Below, in pieces: positions 35,086 through 47,600 of a stretch of DNA of 64,000 bases. The position numbers and the translations under genes are program-made. The notes below the pieces were generated by a model that had not been told where the DNA came from, did no database searches, and worked only from the letters and a program-made list of their open reading frames with translations. This stretch comes from Bugulina stolonifera (Eukaryota; Bryozoa; Gymnolaemata; Cheilostomatida; Bugulidae). Each line of letters begins with the position of its first letter. Position 1 is the stretch's first letter. The stretch is taken from positions 22,632,298 to 22,696,297 of the forward strand of contig OW285189.1 in assembly GCA_935421135.1 (NCBI GenBank), in the 5' to 3' direction.

Positions 35086-37009
35086 ATGATGAATGTCCTG
35101 CTGCCAGAAATAAAGGTATGTATTACAGTCAAATCCTAAAGCCCTTTAGGCAGTGTTTGAAGTGTAGTTATAGGGGAGTATACGGTGTGTACCTACCTCA
35201 ATTTTAGTGGTTATGTGGCCAGTAGGCGTGTACCCTCATTTTAATAGCTAGTTTTCCCCCACACAGTCACTGCGGACCTGATAGTGTAGTGGTAGAGTAT
35301 TTGATTGTCATCCATAAGGTTCAAATCTTGCTAGAGCATGATTCTTTTCATTTTAGTATTCACTAATTTCTTAGCTACTGTAAGATTAAGTGGATAGCTA
35401 TACCAAACTAATCTGTAAGATTGCATGTAGGCCTACAGCATACCCACCTCATTTTTCCCACTTGGAACACTGCCTTTACGCAATCATTCACACTGAATTC
35501 TCAAAGATAACTATTACAGTATTCAAGTAGTGACTACTGTGGCATGTAGTTAAAATGGCACCATTAGCAAATAGATTGCAAATTCCACAAGGTTTGGGTG
35601 GATGACGACTCGCCGCGCGGCTCATCTCTAACCATTATAACCACTAGAACCGCAGAGTACTAAGTATCAGCAACTGTGATTCCAAAATTTGTGTTATTTC
35701 TCTCAGTTATCCCGCTTTGTATACATGTAGTGTGCTGATTGGATTGTTTGAAAATCTATATGAATTTTCGTGCTACCTTGCTTTTGTAGAATGATGAGCT
35801 GAAAGAGTATTTGATTGTGACATCACTCCAAAGCAAGGCATTCGCTAAAACTGTTGAATCTGACGAACTAAAGGAAGTGGAACATGTTGAAGATGAGACT
35901 GTGCCAAATGAGAGTTTTGTGGAAAGTGATACTGAAGAGATCAGTGGCAAGCAGATCACCAAAGATGATGAGCAGAAAGATGTGGACGACATTTCAGATG
36001 TCATTAGCAGAGAAAGAAGTCTCGTGATGTCGACTAGAGATAATACAATGATATCTACTTGTTCCAGTCTACAACGAGAAAAAAAAGAAAATATGGAAGA
36101 ATTCATGAAGCCTCCGATTGACGAAAGTTATGGTGGCGGTGAACCTACTTTACAACCAATTTTTTCACATGAAGACATGCTAAGAGATGTACAGTACAAG
36201 GTGGAAACTTTGAGAAGAAAACTTGGGGATCCGAAGAAAGCCACACATTCAATTAAGGAAAGTAAGAAATTGCAAAGTTCACGACCTTTTCTCAAGGAAA
36301 TAAGAGAATTTATCAGGATTGCAAGAAATAAGCAAGCCATACGACTGGCTGCCCTTGATGAAGTTACAGATACTTATCAGAAGAGTCTAGCTGTGCACAT
36401 AGAAGAGGAAGAGTTACTCCGTCAGCTGGAGCAGCGTGACGTCAAGGTAAGCTGGTAGTAGAACAGTAGAGGTGTTTCGACTCAGGCCTTAGTTAGAAGT
36501 TAGACGAAATTCATAGCTCAGGCAGGTAACAAACTATTACTGAATACAACTGACTGAGAAATAATCTACTTGGGTCACCGAGATGTGGTTCTGTTGTCAC
36601 ATAACACAATGCGTAAACACGAAAATGTTATCTGTAATTTCTGTAGCGGTGTTGACATTTGTTGTAAATTTGACTTTTAGTATAGAAAATCTAATGACAG
36701 TCGAGACAAAAACATTTCATTAAGAGTTAACATTCAAACTGGCCAAGTTCAACAGGACTTTCTTCCATGGGAGAGGTAAGCTGATTATATGAAAATTATA
36801 CATGTACATGAACCTACAGTTCATGTACATTATTCAGGCCTGCTTTTTTCACCTTCCATATGACATTCCACAATAAATTTATACACGCATTACATCTAAT
36901 AAAATAAACTTGGTTATACTTAAACTGTACTTATTTTTGTTGCAGTGCATTCAATAATCAACATCAAAGAAGATCTGCAGAAATAACCCAAACAAACCAA
37001 TATGGCTGA
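35086..37009 (+). CDS. Acidic, probably coiled-coil protein, unknown (four exons)
   Basis: Exons: 35086-35115, 35790-36446, 36681-36775 and 36946-37009. All junctions are GT-AG with consistent phases (0, 0, 2), giving 281 residues. The N-terminal half is rich in Glu and Asp (E-E-I-S-G-K, D-D-E-Q-K-D-V-D-D). The middle and C-terminal half are basic and helical (E-T-L-R-R-K-L-G-D, E-E-E-E-L-L-R-Q-L-E-Q), a likely coiled coil. The end has Q-D-F-L-P-W-E-R-S. No membrane segment or signal peptide. The start uses two adjacent ATGs (35086, 35089). A further 5' exon cannot be excluded. I do not recognise the family. Confidence 0.75.
35278..35345 (+). mobile_element. tRNA-derived SINE-like sequence
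   Basis: ATAGTGTAGTGGTAGAGTAT resembles a D-arm/A box and AGGTTCAAATCTTGC a T-arm/B box at the right distance. Lies in intron 1 of the gene at 35086-37009. The stems are imperfect, so a working tRNA is unlikely. Confidence 0.5.
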
Positions 37010-37183
37010 CACTAGTGAAACTTGATATGCCACAGTTTGAAGATTGCTATTTAGTCATATGTATACTACTGCATATGATATTTTTGTAGTAATACCCTCT
37101 TGGATTAAGAGAAAACTCTGCAAACAATTCAAGGGCGGTGTACTCTCTGTCATTCGATTGGTTTTTCATACCTGTGACCAGTA

Positions 37184-37569
37184 CAAAGAGCGTAAGAGGA
37201 AAGAGGGATCACTCAATGATAATACCCTGTCCCACCAAATACGCCCAATTTGGCGGTCTCGACGTTCCGTTATTCACTTACCCGCCATCTACTTACTGGT
37301 AATTTGGATAGCTGGTCGACTTAAACGCGCGACTTAACGATTGTCATATTTACGATCCCGTATTTGATATCTCGTAAACATAAATAGATGGTTTATAAGA
37401 AGCCGCTGTAAATAGGCGCTTCTTATTTGTCGGTGGAACGCCAATAGCCATTGTGGATTTGTACACAAGGTGGCACAACTCCTTATTTAATCCGGACCGC
37501 GTTTGGAGGCGGGCGGGGGGAGGGACAGTTTTTGGCCGGAGTGATCCCTCTTTCCTTTTACTCTCTTTG
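37184..37569. mobile_element. MITE, second member of the 5041 family
   Basis: 386 bp with inverted ends (CAAAGAGCGTAAGAGGAAAG at the left; CTTTCCTTTTACTCTCTTTG at the right). Flanked by ACCAGTA and ACCAGTT, a 7-bp duplication with one mismatch. Body about 75-80% alike to 5041-5413 by eye. Confidence 0.85.
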
Positions 37570-38621
37570 ACCAGTTAGTTGTGCTGATAGAACATAATCA
37601 TCTTTTGGTTACAATGACAGATCTCTATACATTGGTATAAAATAACATATAGGGCAATCTGCTGCTTTTCTTCTAGCTCATGGTGGAACATCTTTTCCAA
37701 TCACTAGTAGTATAGCGGAGTTGTCTGCACATACATAGTGGAATTGTCTGTACATACACATTTAGGTTGTCTATAAATACACATTGCAGTTGTCTGTACA
37801 TACATAGTAGAATTATTAGAGTTGTCTGTACATGTGCTGAAATTTAAGGGAATGAATAAAAAAATATTAGTTCATATTTATCAAGTTGAATCGAGAGATT
37901 AAATGTTCTTATTAAATTAACTATTTATTACACTTCATATTGAAATTACAGACATTGACTAGAATAACACAGATAATCAAAATAATTATTAAAATTAAAT
38001 ATAATTTAACAAAACCATTACCATACTAATTGCATATGCCATGGTGTATTGAATACAGTGAGTAGTATCACTCACTAAATGCCATCATAGAACACAAATA
38101 ATAATAATCTAATTTTTAGAAAAGTAGAAAAACAATCAAAGACGTTTCTAAGAAAGTTATCTATGAATGGAATGGTAGGATCGATCAATCATGAGGTTGG
38201 ACCTCAATATCAATATGTGTGCAAGAAACTAGTCACTCAGTCTTCTCTCATATAACAGAATAAATAATAATAGTACATGATTAAATGTTACATAATGATA
38301 TCATAGAACAATTTCAAGATCTGCATATAAAAAATCTGCACATAAAATAAGTCAATAAATTTCAACAGAACTTCTGCACTGGATGTCAGGAATCGCATGC
38401 TGAGAGTAACTATTACAAAATATAATCCGCATTCATGCGGAAATAGGTGAAGGTGTAAGAGTTATCTCCCTCATACATTAAAAATCGCAGCAGGCTAGTA
38501 TTCCCAATATGCTCTAGAGAGCAGACAACTCTAGATAAATATCTCGGCACGTACTACCATGTTATTCTCTTCAATTGCAGTCTACAAAAACTGATGCCTT
38601 TGCATCATCACTTCCTCCCGG
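37570..38621. other. Intergenic stretch between convergent genes
   Basis: Between the 3' end of the coiled-coil gene and the 3' end of RELCH. About 37690-37830 has five loose repeats of TTGTCTGTACATACA. The rest is AT-rich and would include the RELCH 3' UTR. Confidence 0.6.
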
Positions 38622-41600
38622 TTATTTACGCTTTGTGAAGAATGAGGTCATCTTGGTAGGAGCTGATTTCTCTATAAATTTGTTCATCATACTCTTTGGT
38701 GTTCTATTTGGAGACTGGGGTTCTTGGTAAGAGCTAGAAGCAGCTGGTGGGCGTAGTGTTTCACCACCCCTAAAATTAAACACATTGCAATTCCAGAACC
38801 CATGCTATTACTATGTTAATTTCATATCAGTAAGGATTCAAGCTCATGTAACACATATGTAGATGTATATATGTCAGAAAAAGCAATTGTGTTATACAAT
38901 GCATGTATTTTATGTACATGTATAATGTGTCATTGTGCCAACTGCATTACCTGCCTTACCTGGTATGATGGGAAGCAGCAGCCGCTGTGCCCTCTAGTTT
39001 AGACTGCATATCAGCAATCATGGAACCTATCACAGCCCCTCCCTCTAGCCCTAGCTCCTTCAGGTCCAGCTCAAGGGCCCGTAGACCAGGTAGAAATGAC
39101 TCTTTAGTTATACGGGTTGAGATAACTAATAGAACTTTGTCAGGAAAATAGTGTATGCATGTATACAAATGTATTATATATGTGTATAGTAACTATAGCA
39201 GGTGTAGGTGTCAATGGGATACTTATAGACTACCACCATAACATACATGTACATGTAATTAGTGTACATACATGTACACACATGTAACTATATAGGCGAA
39301 GTATACACATAGTACATGTAACCATAAAATGAATATTCAAATGAGGGTAAAGGATACAGCAGCAACACAAGGCACAGTATGTGTCTATAAGAGCTAAGGC
39401 TATGCTCCTCCTCAGAGTTGTGTCCCCACACATGTTGTTCTCTTTAGACCACTTGGCTAACTGAGTTATCACCACTACAATGTTATTATACATGAACCAT
39501 ACATAAACCATACATGAACCAAACATAAACCATACATGAACCATACATGAACCATGCATGAACCATACATGAACCATGCATGAACCATGCATGAACCATA
39601 CATGAACCATACATGAACCATACATGAGCAATGCATGAGCCATACATGAACCATACATGAACCATACATGAACCATACATGAACCATGCATGAACCATGC
39701 ATGAACCATGCATGAACCATACAGGCAGGTCGGAGCACACCTGTGGTACAAAGACCCAGTAGTCAGTAGACATCAGCGGAATTCGAACCCTGAACCTTCA
39801 GCACTTTCGTGCCTCAGGGCAGGCGCTCTAACCCACTGAGCCACCTCCTACTCCTACATACATGAACCATGCATGAACCATGCATGAACCATGCATGAAC
39901 CATGCATGAACCATGCATGAACCATGCATGAACCATGCATGAACCATACATGAACCCATAGTTGCAGTAAATATACATATTACATTAACATCTGCACCTA
40001 CATGGATATGAATTTAAAGATCTTGATGTGGGTGGAGAATTTATTGATATAAAGTAGTACTAGACATTGCAGTTTTAATTTTTATTCCTATATCTTGATA
40101 CTAGACCTAGTATGAAAATATCGGAATAAAAATCAAAATGCAATGTCTATTTACTACTTTATATCATGTATATATGGAGTAATGCACTTGTTTGTGCACT
40201 GCTGAATCTCAGACAAAGTGCTCAATGTTTACAACAGAGCTAATTAATATTTGGTAGAATCTCACTGTTTTATCTCTTTTATTACTATTAGTTTCATGCT
40301 ATACACTAGAATGAAATATATAGCAATCATCAGACAAAAGAGATATAATTAACTACTATATATTATTTCATTCTAGTGTATAGCATGAAACTAATAGTAA
40401 TAAAAGAGGTAAAACAGTGAGATTCTACCAAATATATCATGTACATGTATATATGAATTTGTTTATGAATAGCACACTCTGTATAACCTCCTAATTAAAG
40501 GAAAGTTCTAGTATTGGCTATACATATAGGAGTTGATTAGCTACTTGTATAAAGGAGCACACAAAATTTATACAAAAAACTGCCAGCCTTCGCAGAGCAC
40601 AACCATTGCATGCCAATTACTGTAGTTATTAGCTGGTATAATTCTACTCCTATGAGAATAATATGTCATATACAATAATATTATTTACATGTATACTGGT
40701 CAGCATTGTAGAAAAACATCGGGGAGGTGAGGCAGTGCGTATCACACTTATCCAGATGTAATACTGGCAGCACAAAGTCAGAGTGTTTTACAGTAAATAT
40801 AAGACAGCCCTACAAAGCCAATGCTAGACTAGAGCGGCACATATTATAATATAGAATGATAGGTGAGTAAAACCATACATTATTATAACTCCACCATGTA
40901 ATATATTACTATAGCATATTTATTACAAACATTCTGTTAATTAACTAATGTAAATCAATAGCATATTAGACTAGAAATTATGTAAAGCTTTGCAAGTGGA
41001 TCTTAGAGTAATAAAATAATTGTAGATACTGAGTACAAGACTAGTACAAGTAATACAAGTCTAGAGTAGAGATGTCAGAGTATATGCTAGATAGTACAGG
41101 CTATGCCTACAGTACAAATAATATACTAGAGTGTAAGTACATACTGTATGTGTAATATACTAGAGTGTAAGTACATACTGTATGTGTAATATACTAGAGT
41201 GTAAGTACATACTGTATGTGTAATATACTAGAGTGTAAGTACATACTGTATGTGTAATATACTAGAGTGTAAGTACATACTGTATGTGTAATATACTAGA
41301 GTGTAAGTACATACTGTATGTGTAATATACTAGAGTGTAAGTACATACTGTATGTGTAATATACTGGAGTATAAGTAATATAATGTATAATTGTACATAC
41401 TGTATGTGTAATATACTGGAGTATAAGTAATATAATGTACAAATGTACATACTGTATGTGTAATATACTAGAGTGTAAGTAATACAATGTATAAATGTAC
41501 ATACTATATGTGTAATATACTGGAGTATAAGTAATACAATGTATAATTGTACATACTATATGTGTAATATACTGGAGTATAAGTAATATGTAGCTACATG

Positions 41601-44600
41601 TATAGATATTGTAAGATGTATTTAGAGCAGAGAGGTAAACGAGGCATTTGAGCACACTATTTCTTGATTACGGTGTATCATGGCAGTTAGAGGTCATTGA
41701 GGTATATACATGTATTATTATTATATAATAAAATAGACTGGATGCATTTCAGATGCGAAAGGAAATTACACGCATGTCCACCCTGAGTGGGCAGTGGATA
41801 TGGCATTTGCCTATGTTGTCTTGGAGCTCATTGGCTCTATCGGGGCTGTCATTATCGTGCTAACAATGGTTCACAGCAACGCGTAAGTCTACTGGTTGTC
41901 AGATACTGTACTTATTTTTACTTCTATTGTCACTGTGTACATTGCGTATGTAACTATGCCATCCGGATAGATGACAGCATTTATTATATATACGCTAGAC
42001 ATGCCGGTTAGATGTAAGTACATGTGTATGTGTTATGTTTTCACATCCAGGTTTATCATCACGTACAGAGTATATTTATCCCTGGCAGCACTTATAGACA
42101 TATTCATGATGTATGTACTCGGAGGTAACATGGTTCTCAAGATATTCACCAATTATAATACTATATATGAGTAAGTACCATACATACAATACACATACAA
42201 GTATAGGTACAATGTAGACTGTCTGTCAACTGAAGATATCATTATGACCAATATAACTCTAATACAGTTCATGATGTCTGTCCAGAGTCTTGCAGTAGCT
42301 AAAGCCACAAGCCCACAACAATAACCAGCCCAACCTGGTTCACCTCTGGACTTGTTGATATACTAGTGTTATTAGCTCGCTCTATGGTTGTTTCATTGTA
42401 GCATGATTCTGCAGTCAGACATCAGCTGTAGAGTGTACCATGTACTGCTAGGATTCATAACACACTTCAATGTATGGATCCACACCGCATTGATGATAGA
42501 GCTGTTTGTCATATGCGTCTTCCCCAAGAAACTCAACTCTGTAAGCAGCATGGAGAGAGCCCACTACCTCTCTCTCCTCCTCCTCTCTGTACTTCTAATC
42601 CTCAACATGAACTACTTCTGGACCATCAAACGACAGAAGGTAAGCAATACATGTCTCAGTGAGATAGCTGATCAACCTAAAGACCACCACCGTTAGTAAT
42701 AACAGTTCAATCGGTAGGTGACCAGTTATGACTCCATTGGAGGTGTTGGCTAGAAGCCAGGCCTCTGGGAGCAGAATCGTTCTAGTGCTTAATCCTGTTA
42801 ATGAACCAGCAGAGAGCAGTAGAGAGAGTACATTAGTGCAACACAACATCTGGCGTTAACCACGTCTGAGACGTATCATTGCACACGCCCAGCATCACCG
42901 GCTTGGGTTGCGAAAAGGTGCAGAAGTTGATCTTCGATACGTGATGTGAAACCTCCGGTATTCTATGTCCTGATTTGAACATAGTAGGTATGTGATGTGA
43001 CGCCACGTGGCGTGGTGTGACATGATGTGATGTCACGTGGCGTGGTACAATGTGATGTGATGTTATGTGATGTGGTGTGATGTGGTGTGTGGCGACGACA
43101 AACGTCACAATTGTCACAACACCGACAAACGTCACAACAATTTTTCGACAAACGTCACAACACCGACAAATGTCACAACAATTTTTCGACAAACGTCACA
43201 ACACCGACAAACGTCACAAAGGTTCAACGACAAACGTCACAATGCCAACAAATATCACAAATTTTCAATAAAATAACGCCATAACACCAAAAATAATGCT
43301 TTTTGCCTTGATTTACCCTTCAATTGGATTATTTTTGTTTGTTGTGTTTTTAAAACTGAATAAAACCGAAGATGGTTAAAAGCAGAGTGGGACAACTCCC
43401 AATAGAGAACATGAAATTAGCAATTCAATTTTTTCGCCAAAAACCAATACAACTGAGCAGAAGTAGATCTGCTTCTGCCCAACCATCTTGATTTTTAGCG
43501 AAAAAATTGAATTGTTAATTTAGTATCCTCTATTGGGAGTTGTCACACTCTGCTGTTAACTATGCGCCTATATAATGAATTCATTTAATAAATTATAATC
43601 ATTCAATACTACTGTAACCACACGTATTTTAATAATATGCATGTACATGCATATATAAGTATGACATGTTAATTAGGACTGAAACAAGTCATTACTGAAT
43701 GGCAACAATGATTGTAGCAAAATATGAATGGCAAGAATCACTCAATAATGATGAAAACACCAGCTATTACCAGATATGGGCAAGCTAAACGAAATATCCT
43801 TTAATGGCCATTTAACTACATGTACAGTGCATAGGAAAATTGCATTGAATCGCATTCTGGTCAAAGGGCCGAAGTTTTGCATCACATTTGTACACATAGC
43901 CTAGGTCTCACATACACCACCACTTCTCTAAATTAAAAATACCATGCAGCTGCAGGCAACAGATCTAAAGGGAATATGTTATGACCGAGAACCATCTGCT
44001 TCTAGAATATGAAGACAGGTGGAACTCTCCTGCCTATTTATCACTATTAAATGTATAACTATAACTACATGTATAAATTCCTTGCTAACAAAGTACATCA
44101 CTGTACATGTAGAACTAAATGCAAGGATCTACATAAAATTAAAAATATATGCTACTCTACTACTAAACATAGCGCTACACAATGTTTTGATATAATTTGT
44201 TTTTTCGGAAATTATTCACTCTCAGTTCAAAATCGACAAAATTGTCTAATAGAAAATCGTATCAAAAACCGAGATGCAACTTGATGCAATTATCATATTG
44301 GGAAGTAACCTCTATCCCATAATTCGTTTAGCCTGACATTCCCGGCAATAACTGGTGTTTTTATCTTGCCTGAGTGATCCTAGCTATTCGTATTTTGTTA
44401 TATCCAGTCAAGACTTGTTTCAGTTTTAATCAACATGTTATATGCGTGTGTGTTTTTATACGAGTATATACATGTACATGTAGTTAGTATTAAATGATTA
44501 TAATCACTATAATATAGACTGCAGAGTATGACAACTCCACATAGAAGACATTAAATTATCGATTCAAGTTTTTTGCTAAAAACCAAGATAACTGTGCAGA

Positions 44601-47600
44601 GAAGTAGATCTGCTTCTGCTCAGCTGTCTTGATTTTTAGCGAAAAAAGTTGAATCCTTGATTCCATGTTCTCAATTGGGAGTTGTCACACTCTGCTTTTA
44701 ACTATCTTCGGTTTTCTTCAGTTTTTAAAACACAGCAAACAATAATCAAATTGAAGGGTAAATCAAAGCAAAAAGCATTATTTTTTGGTGTTATGGTGTT
44801 ATTTTATTGAAAATTTGTGATATTTGTTGGCATTGTGACGTTTGTCGTTAAACCTTTGTGACGTTTGTCGGTGTTGTGACATTTGTCGAAAAATTGCTGT
44901 GACCTTTGTCGGTGTTGTGACGTTTGTCGAAAAATTATTGTGACGTTTGTCGGTGTTGTGACGTTTGTCGGTGCACTTTTGTGACGTTTGTCGGTGTTGT
45001 GACGTTTGTCGAAAAATTGTTGTGACGTTTGTCGGTATTGTGACAGTTGTGACGTTTGTCGTCACTACAGTGGTGTGATGTGATGTGATGTGGTGTGATG
45101 TGATGTGGTGTGATGTGATGTGATGTCACGTGGCGTGGTACAATGTGATGTGATGTTATGTGATGTGGTGTGATGTGATGTGGTGTGATGAAGGCATCAA
45201 CAGGGAATAGGACCCTCACCAATCAACACAGTCAAATTAACATTGTAACACTTCATGTCAAATTGTTGGCTGTGTTAATACAAGTACAGCTAGTATTTAC
45301 TTCAAGTAACACACTATTGTAACACCTATCACATAATTCTACAATGTACGAGAAACTGTAATCAAACCTTTACACGTATATACTTTACTGATCAATACCA
45401 AAGAGTTCTCATCTTTTGTGTTATGAACATTTCAGTCGCCATCAATATGGACCTATCAGCAAGTAAGTGTGGTTTGTATTGTAATAGGAAAGGGAACACT
45501 AACCTGACTAAAGTCATTGACATTATTCTATAGAAGTTATGCTAGAGCCAGTACAAGGATAACCTGCTGAGACGTGTCATACAAATTTGAATAAATAGAT
45601 AAGGAAGCTAGTAAAAGGTACTGGCTGTAGCTAATTAACTTTTGATAATGATTTTATAGAATTGCTGTTTGGCCAGTCACATTGCATGGTTTGTCTCTTT
45701 TAGAACTGTGGAGGCCGAACAATAAGTAACTACAAATGCACTATAAATACAAATACTGCAAAGTAAATTTGGAGTAGCCTTTAGCATAGGCTTCAATCGG
45801 GTTCTCCGCTAAGGCAACATCTATTAAATTAGTTCCTCAACTCGGATCTGATTGGTTGATTACTTGTATACGCCTTTCAAGTGATAAGATCAGATCAAAT
45901 TTATACATATGAGGCTACTAGCATTCCATCGACATGCACATCCCTCTTACATAGATATGACTTCAATCCATCTCTAGAGGAGTATTGTGAGTGCTTGTCT
46001 TGCTTGCACACATTGATATTCATACCATGTAACATTATATACATGTATGTGCATGTATATAATACATGTATATAGTAATCCATGAGCAAAGAGTAGCAAG
46101 CAGTCATCCATGGGTGACATTCAGATGTCAACATCGGTTGTTCCACTTTAGACGTTTAATATTTTAAAGGGTCTTCCCACTTAACAGTACCTTGGTAAAT
46201 ATAGAGCATTTCAGTTTTCAGTGGATAACCACAAATCATTAGAAATTATTTGGTTGGAGAGTTCGAAATTCCACGCTCCTTGAGACATGTGACAAACCAC
46301 TTTATGGTAAAAGACTCTGATGTGACGAGTTCAGATAGTTCAGAACCAAGGCTATTAAAACTTGCTATGCTTGTAGGAGCCACTGGGACTGGACCGCATT
46401 GAACTTTGTTACTTTGATTCAAGCTTTGAAAAGTTTGAGACTAAGATCTATCCAGTAATAGAGGGGGCGGTAATAGGGGTGATACCAGTGTCTGTATGGC
46501 TATGCCTCGTAATCTACACTGCTAGAAGATTCTGTAAGTATGTTCGACTCAGCGTATACCATGTGCTTATCCGACTGATATGATAGTACATTGTATTGTT
46601 ACGGTATAGCTGCACAAAACAGCACCTTCTTCTGTACCGGATCGTCTGTCTGTCTGCCTGCCTGCCCGCCCGCCCGACAGCCCGCCCGACAGACAGCCCG
46701 CCCGCCCGCTCGCCCGCCCGCCCGCTTGCCCGCTCGCCCGCCCGCCTGCCTGCCTGTCCATGAACCTCTCTAGAAGCTTTGGACAGCATATAATACACTA
46801 GCAGAGGTCTGGCCATTTTCACACTCTCAAACCATTCCCACAATACAGCCAATAACCAGCAGCCAAAGAACAAACAACATAATGAAAATGAGGTCGCTGA
46901 TATTTTGCCAATCAAAATGTACTACAGACCAACAACATGTTGCAGCTAACAAACGCTGTTGATAGAGATTTAGATTCCATCCCATGTGGCCACTTGTTAG
47001 CATAGAGAACTATATATAGAGCTATGTTAGGAACTCGTATTACTTGGCTACAGATAAACAGGGAGCCACACGGCCAGGAGGTCTGCTGATCTCCACAAAG
47101 GAGTACTGGAAGATCAGCTACTCCATGAGTACCATCTATCTAATGGGGCACCTGCCCAGGTTCATCTGGCAGCTACACAAGTATGTCAAGTACACGACTG
47201 ACTCACAGAAGAACCCAGGTATAACTTCCCTTGACCTTCCCAACTATCTTACCAATTTTGCCAGCACATTGGTGGGCTGATGGATAGGAATCTGTGTAGG
47301 CACTGAGAACTTGGCTTGAGCTTTACTTTACACGTGTATAATGATGATAATAATGATAATCAAAAGAATGATGTAACAGGTTCATCTTCCACAGCAAGAG
47401 TTACACTCAAATCAGAGACTTAGATCGTCTAACATTACGATGTTGGTGAGAATATCTTCTCATGCTGGTATTCCATCTTCTTATATTACTTTACATTGTA
47501 GGTATCTCCACTCTGCAGAACTTTCACACAGAGCTGATTGACGGAGATCCGTGGTTCAATCTGCCACTGGCTGTCGTTATGGCGTTTAGATTTGTAGTCC

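Larger units (their letters stand above)
43093..45064. mobile_element. 2 kb transposon-like element with long, repeat-filled terminal inverted repeats
   Basis: Left arm (43093 to about 43560) and right arm (about 44519-45064) are inverted copies. Each starts with GACGACAAACGTCAC and an array of the 17-mer CGACAAACGTCACAACA with spacers, then about 110 bp of unique sequence, then an inner palindrome. The middle (43560-44518) has no recognised ORF. It sits in a GPCR intron. Probably a non-autonomous fold-back-type DNA transposon; superfamily not assigned. Confidence 0.75.

Noticed and set aside
39230..39773. Met/His-rich frames of up to 173 codons
   Set aside because: 11-bp minisatellite; only the segment 39358-39474 is a real exon of RELCH.
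43093..43270. CRISPR-like look of CGACAAACGTCACAACA repeats with short spacers
   Set aside because: Spacers are themselves repeated and 2-6 bases long, the array is mirrored in an inverted copy, and the DNA is eukaryotic.
45704..45725. Possible extra 22-bp exon of the GPCR after 45462
   Set aside because: Its phase does not fit the next exon; skipping it gives a continuous frame.
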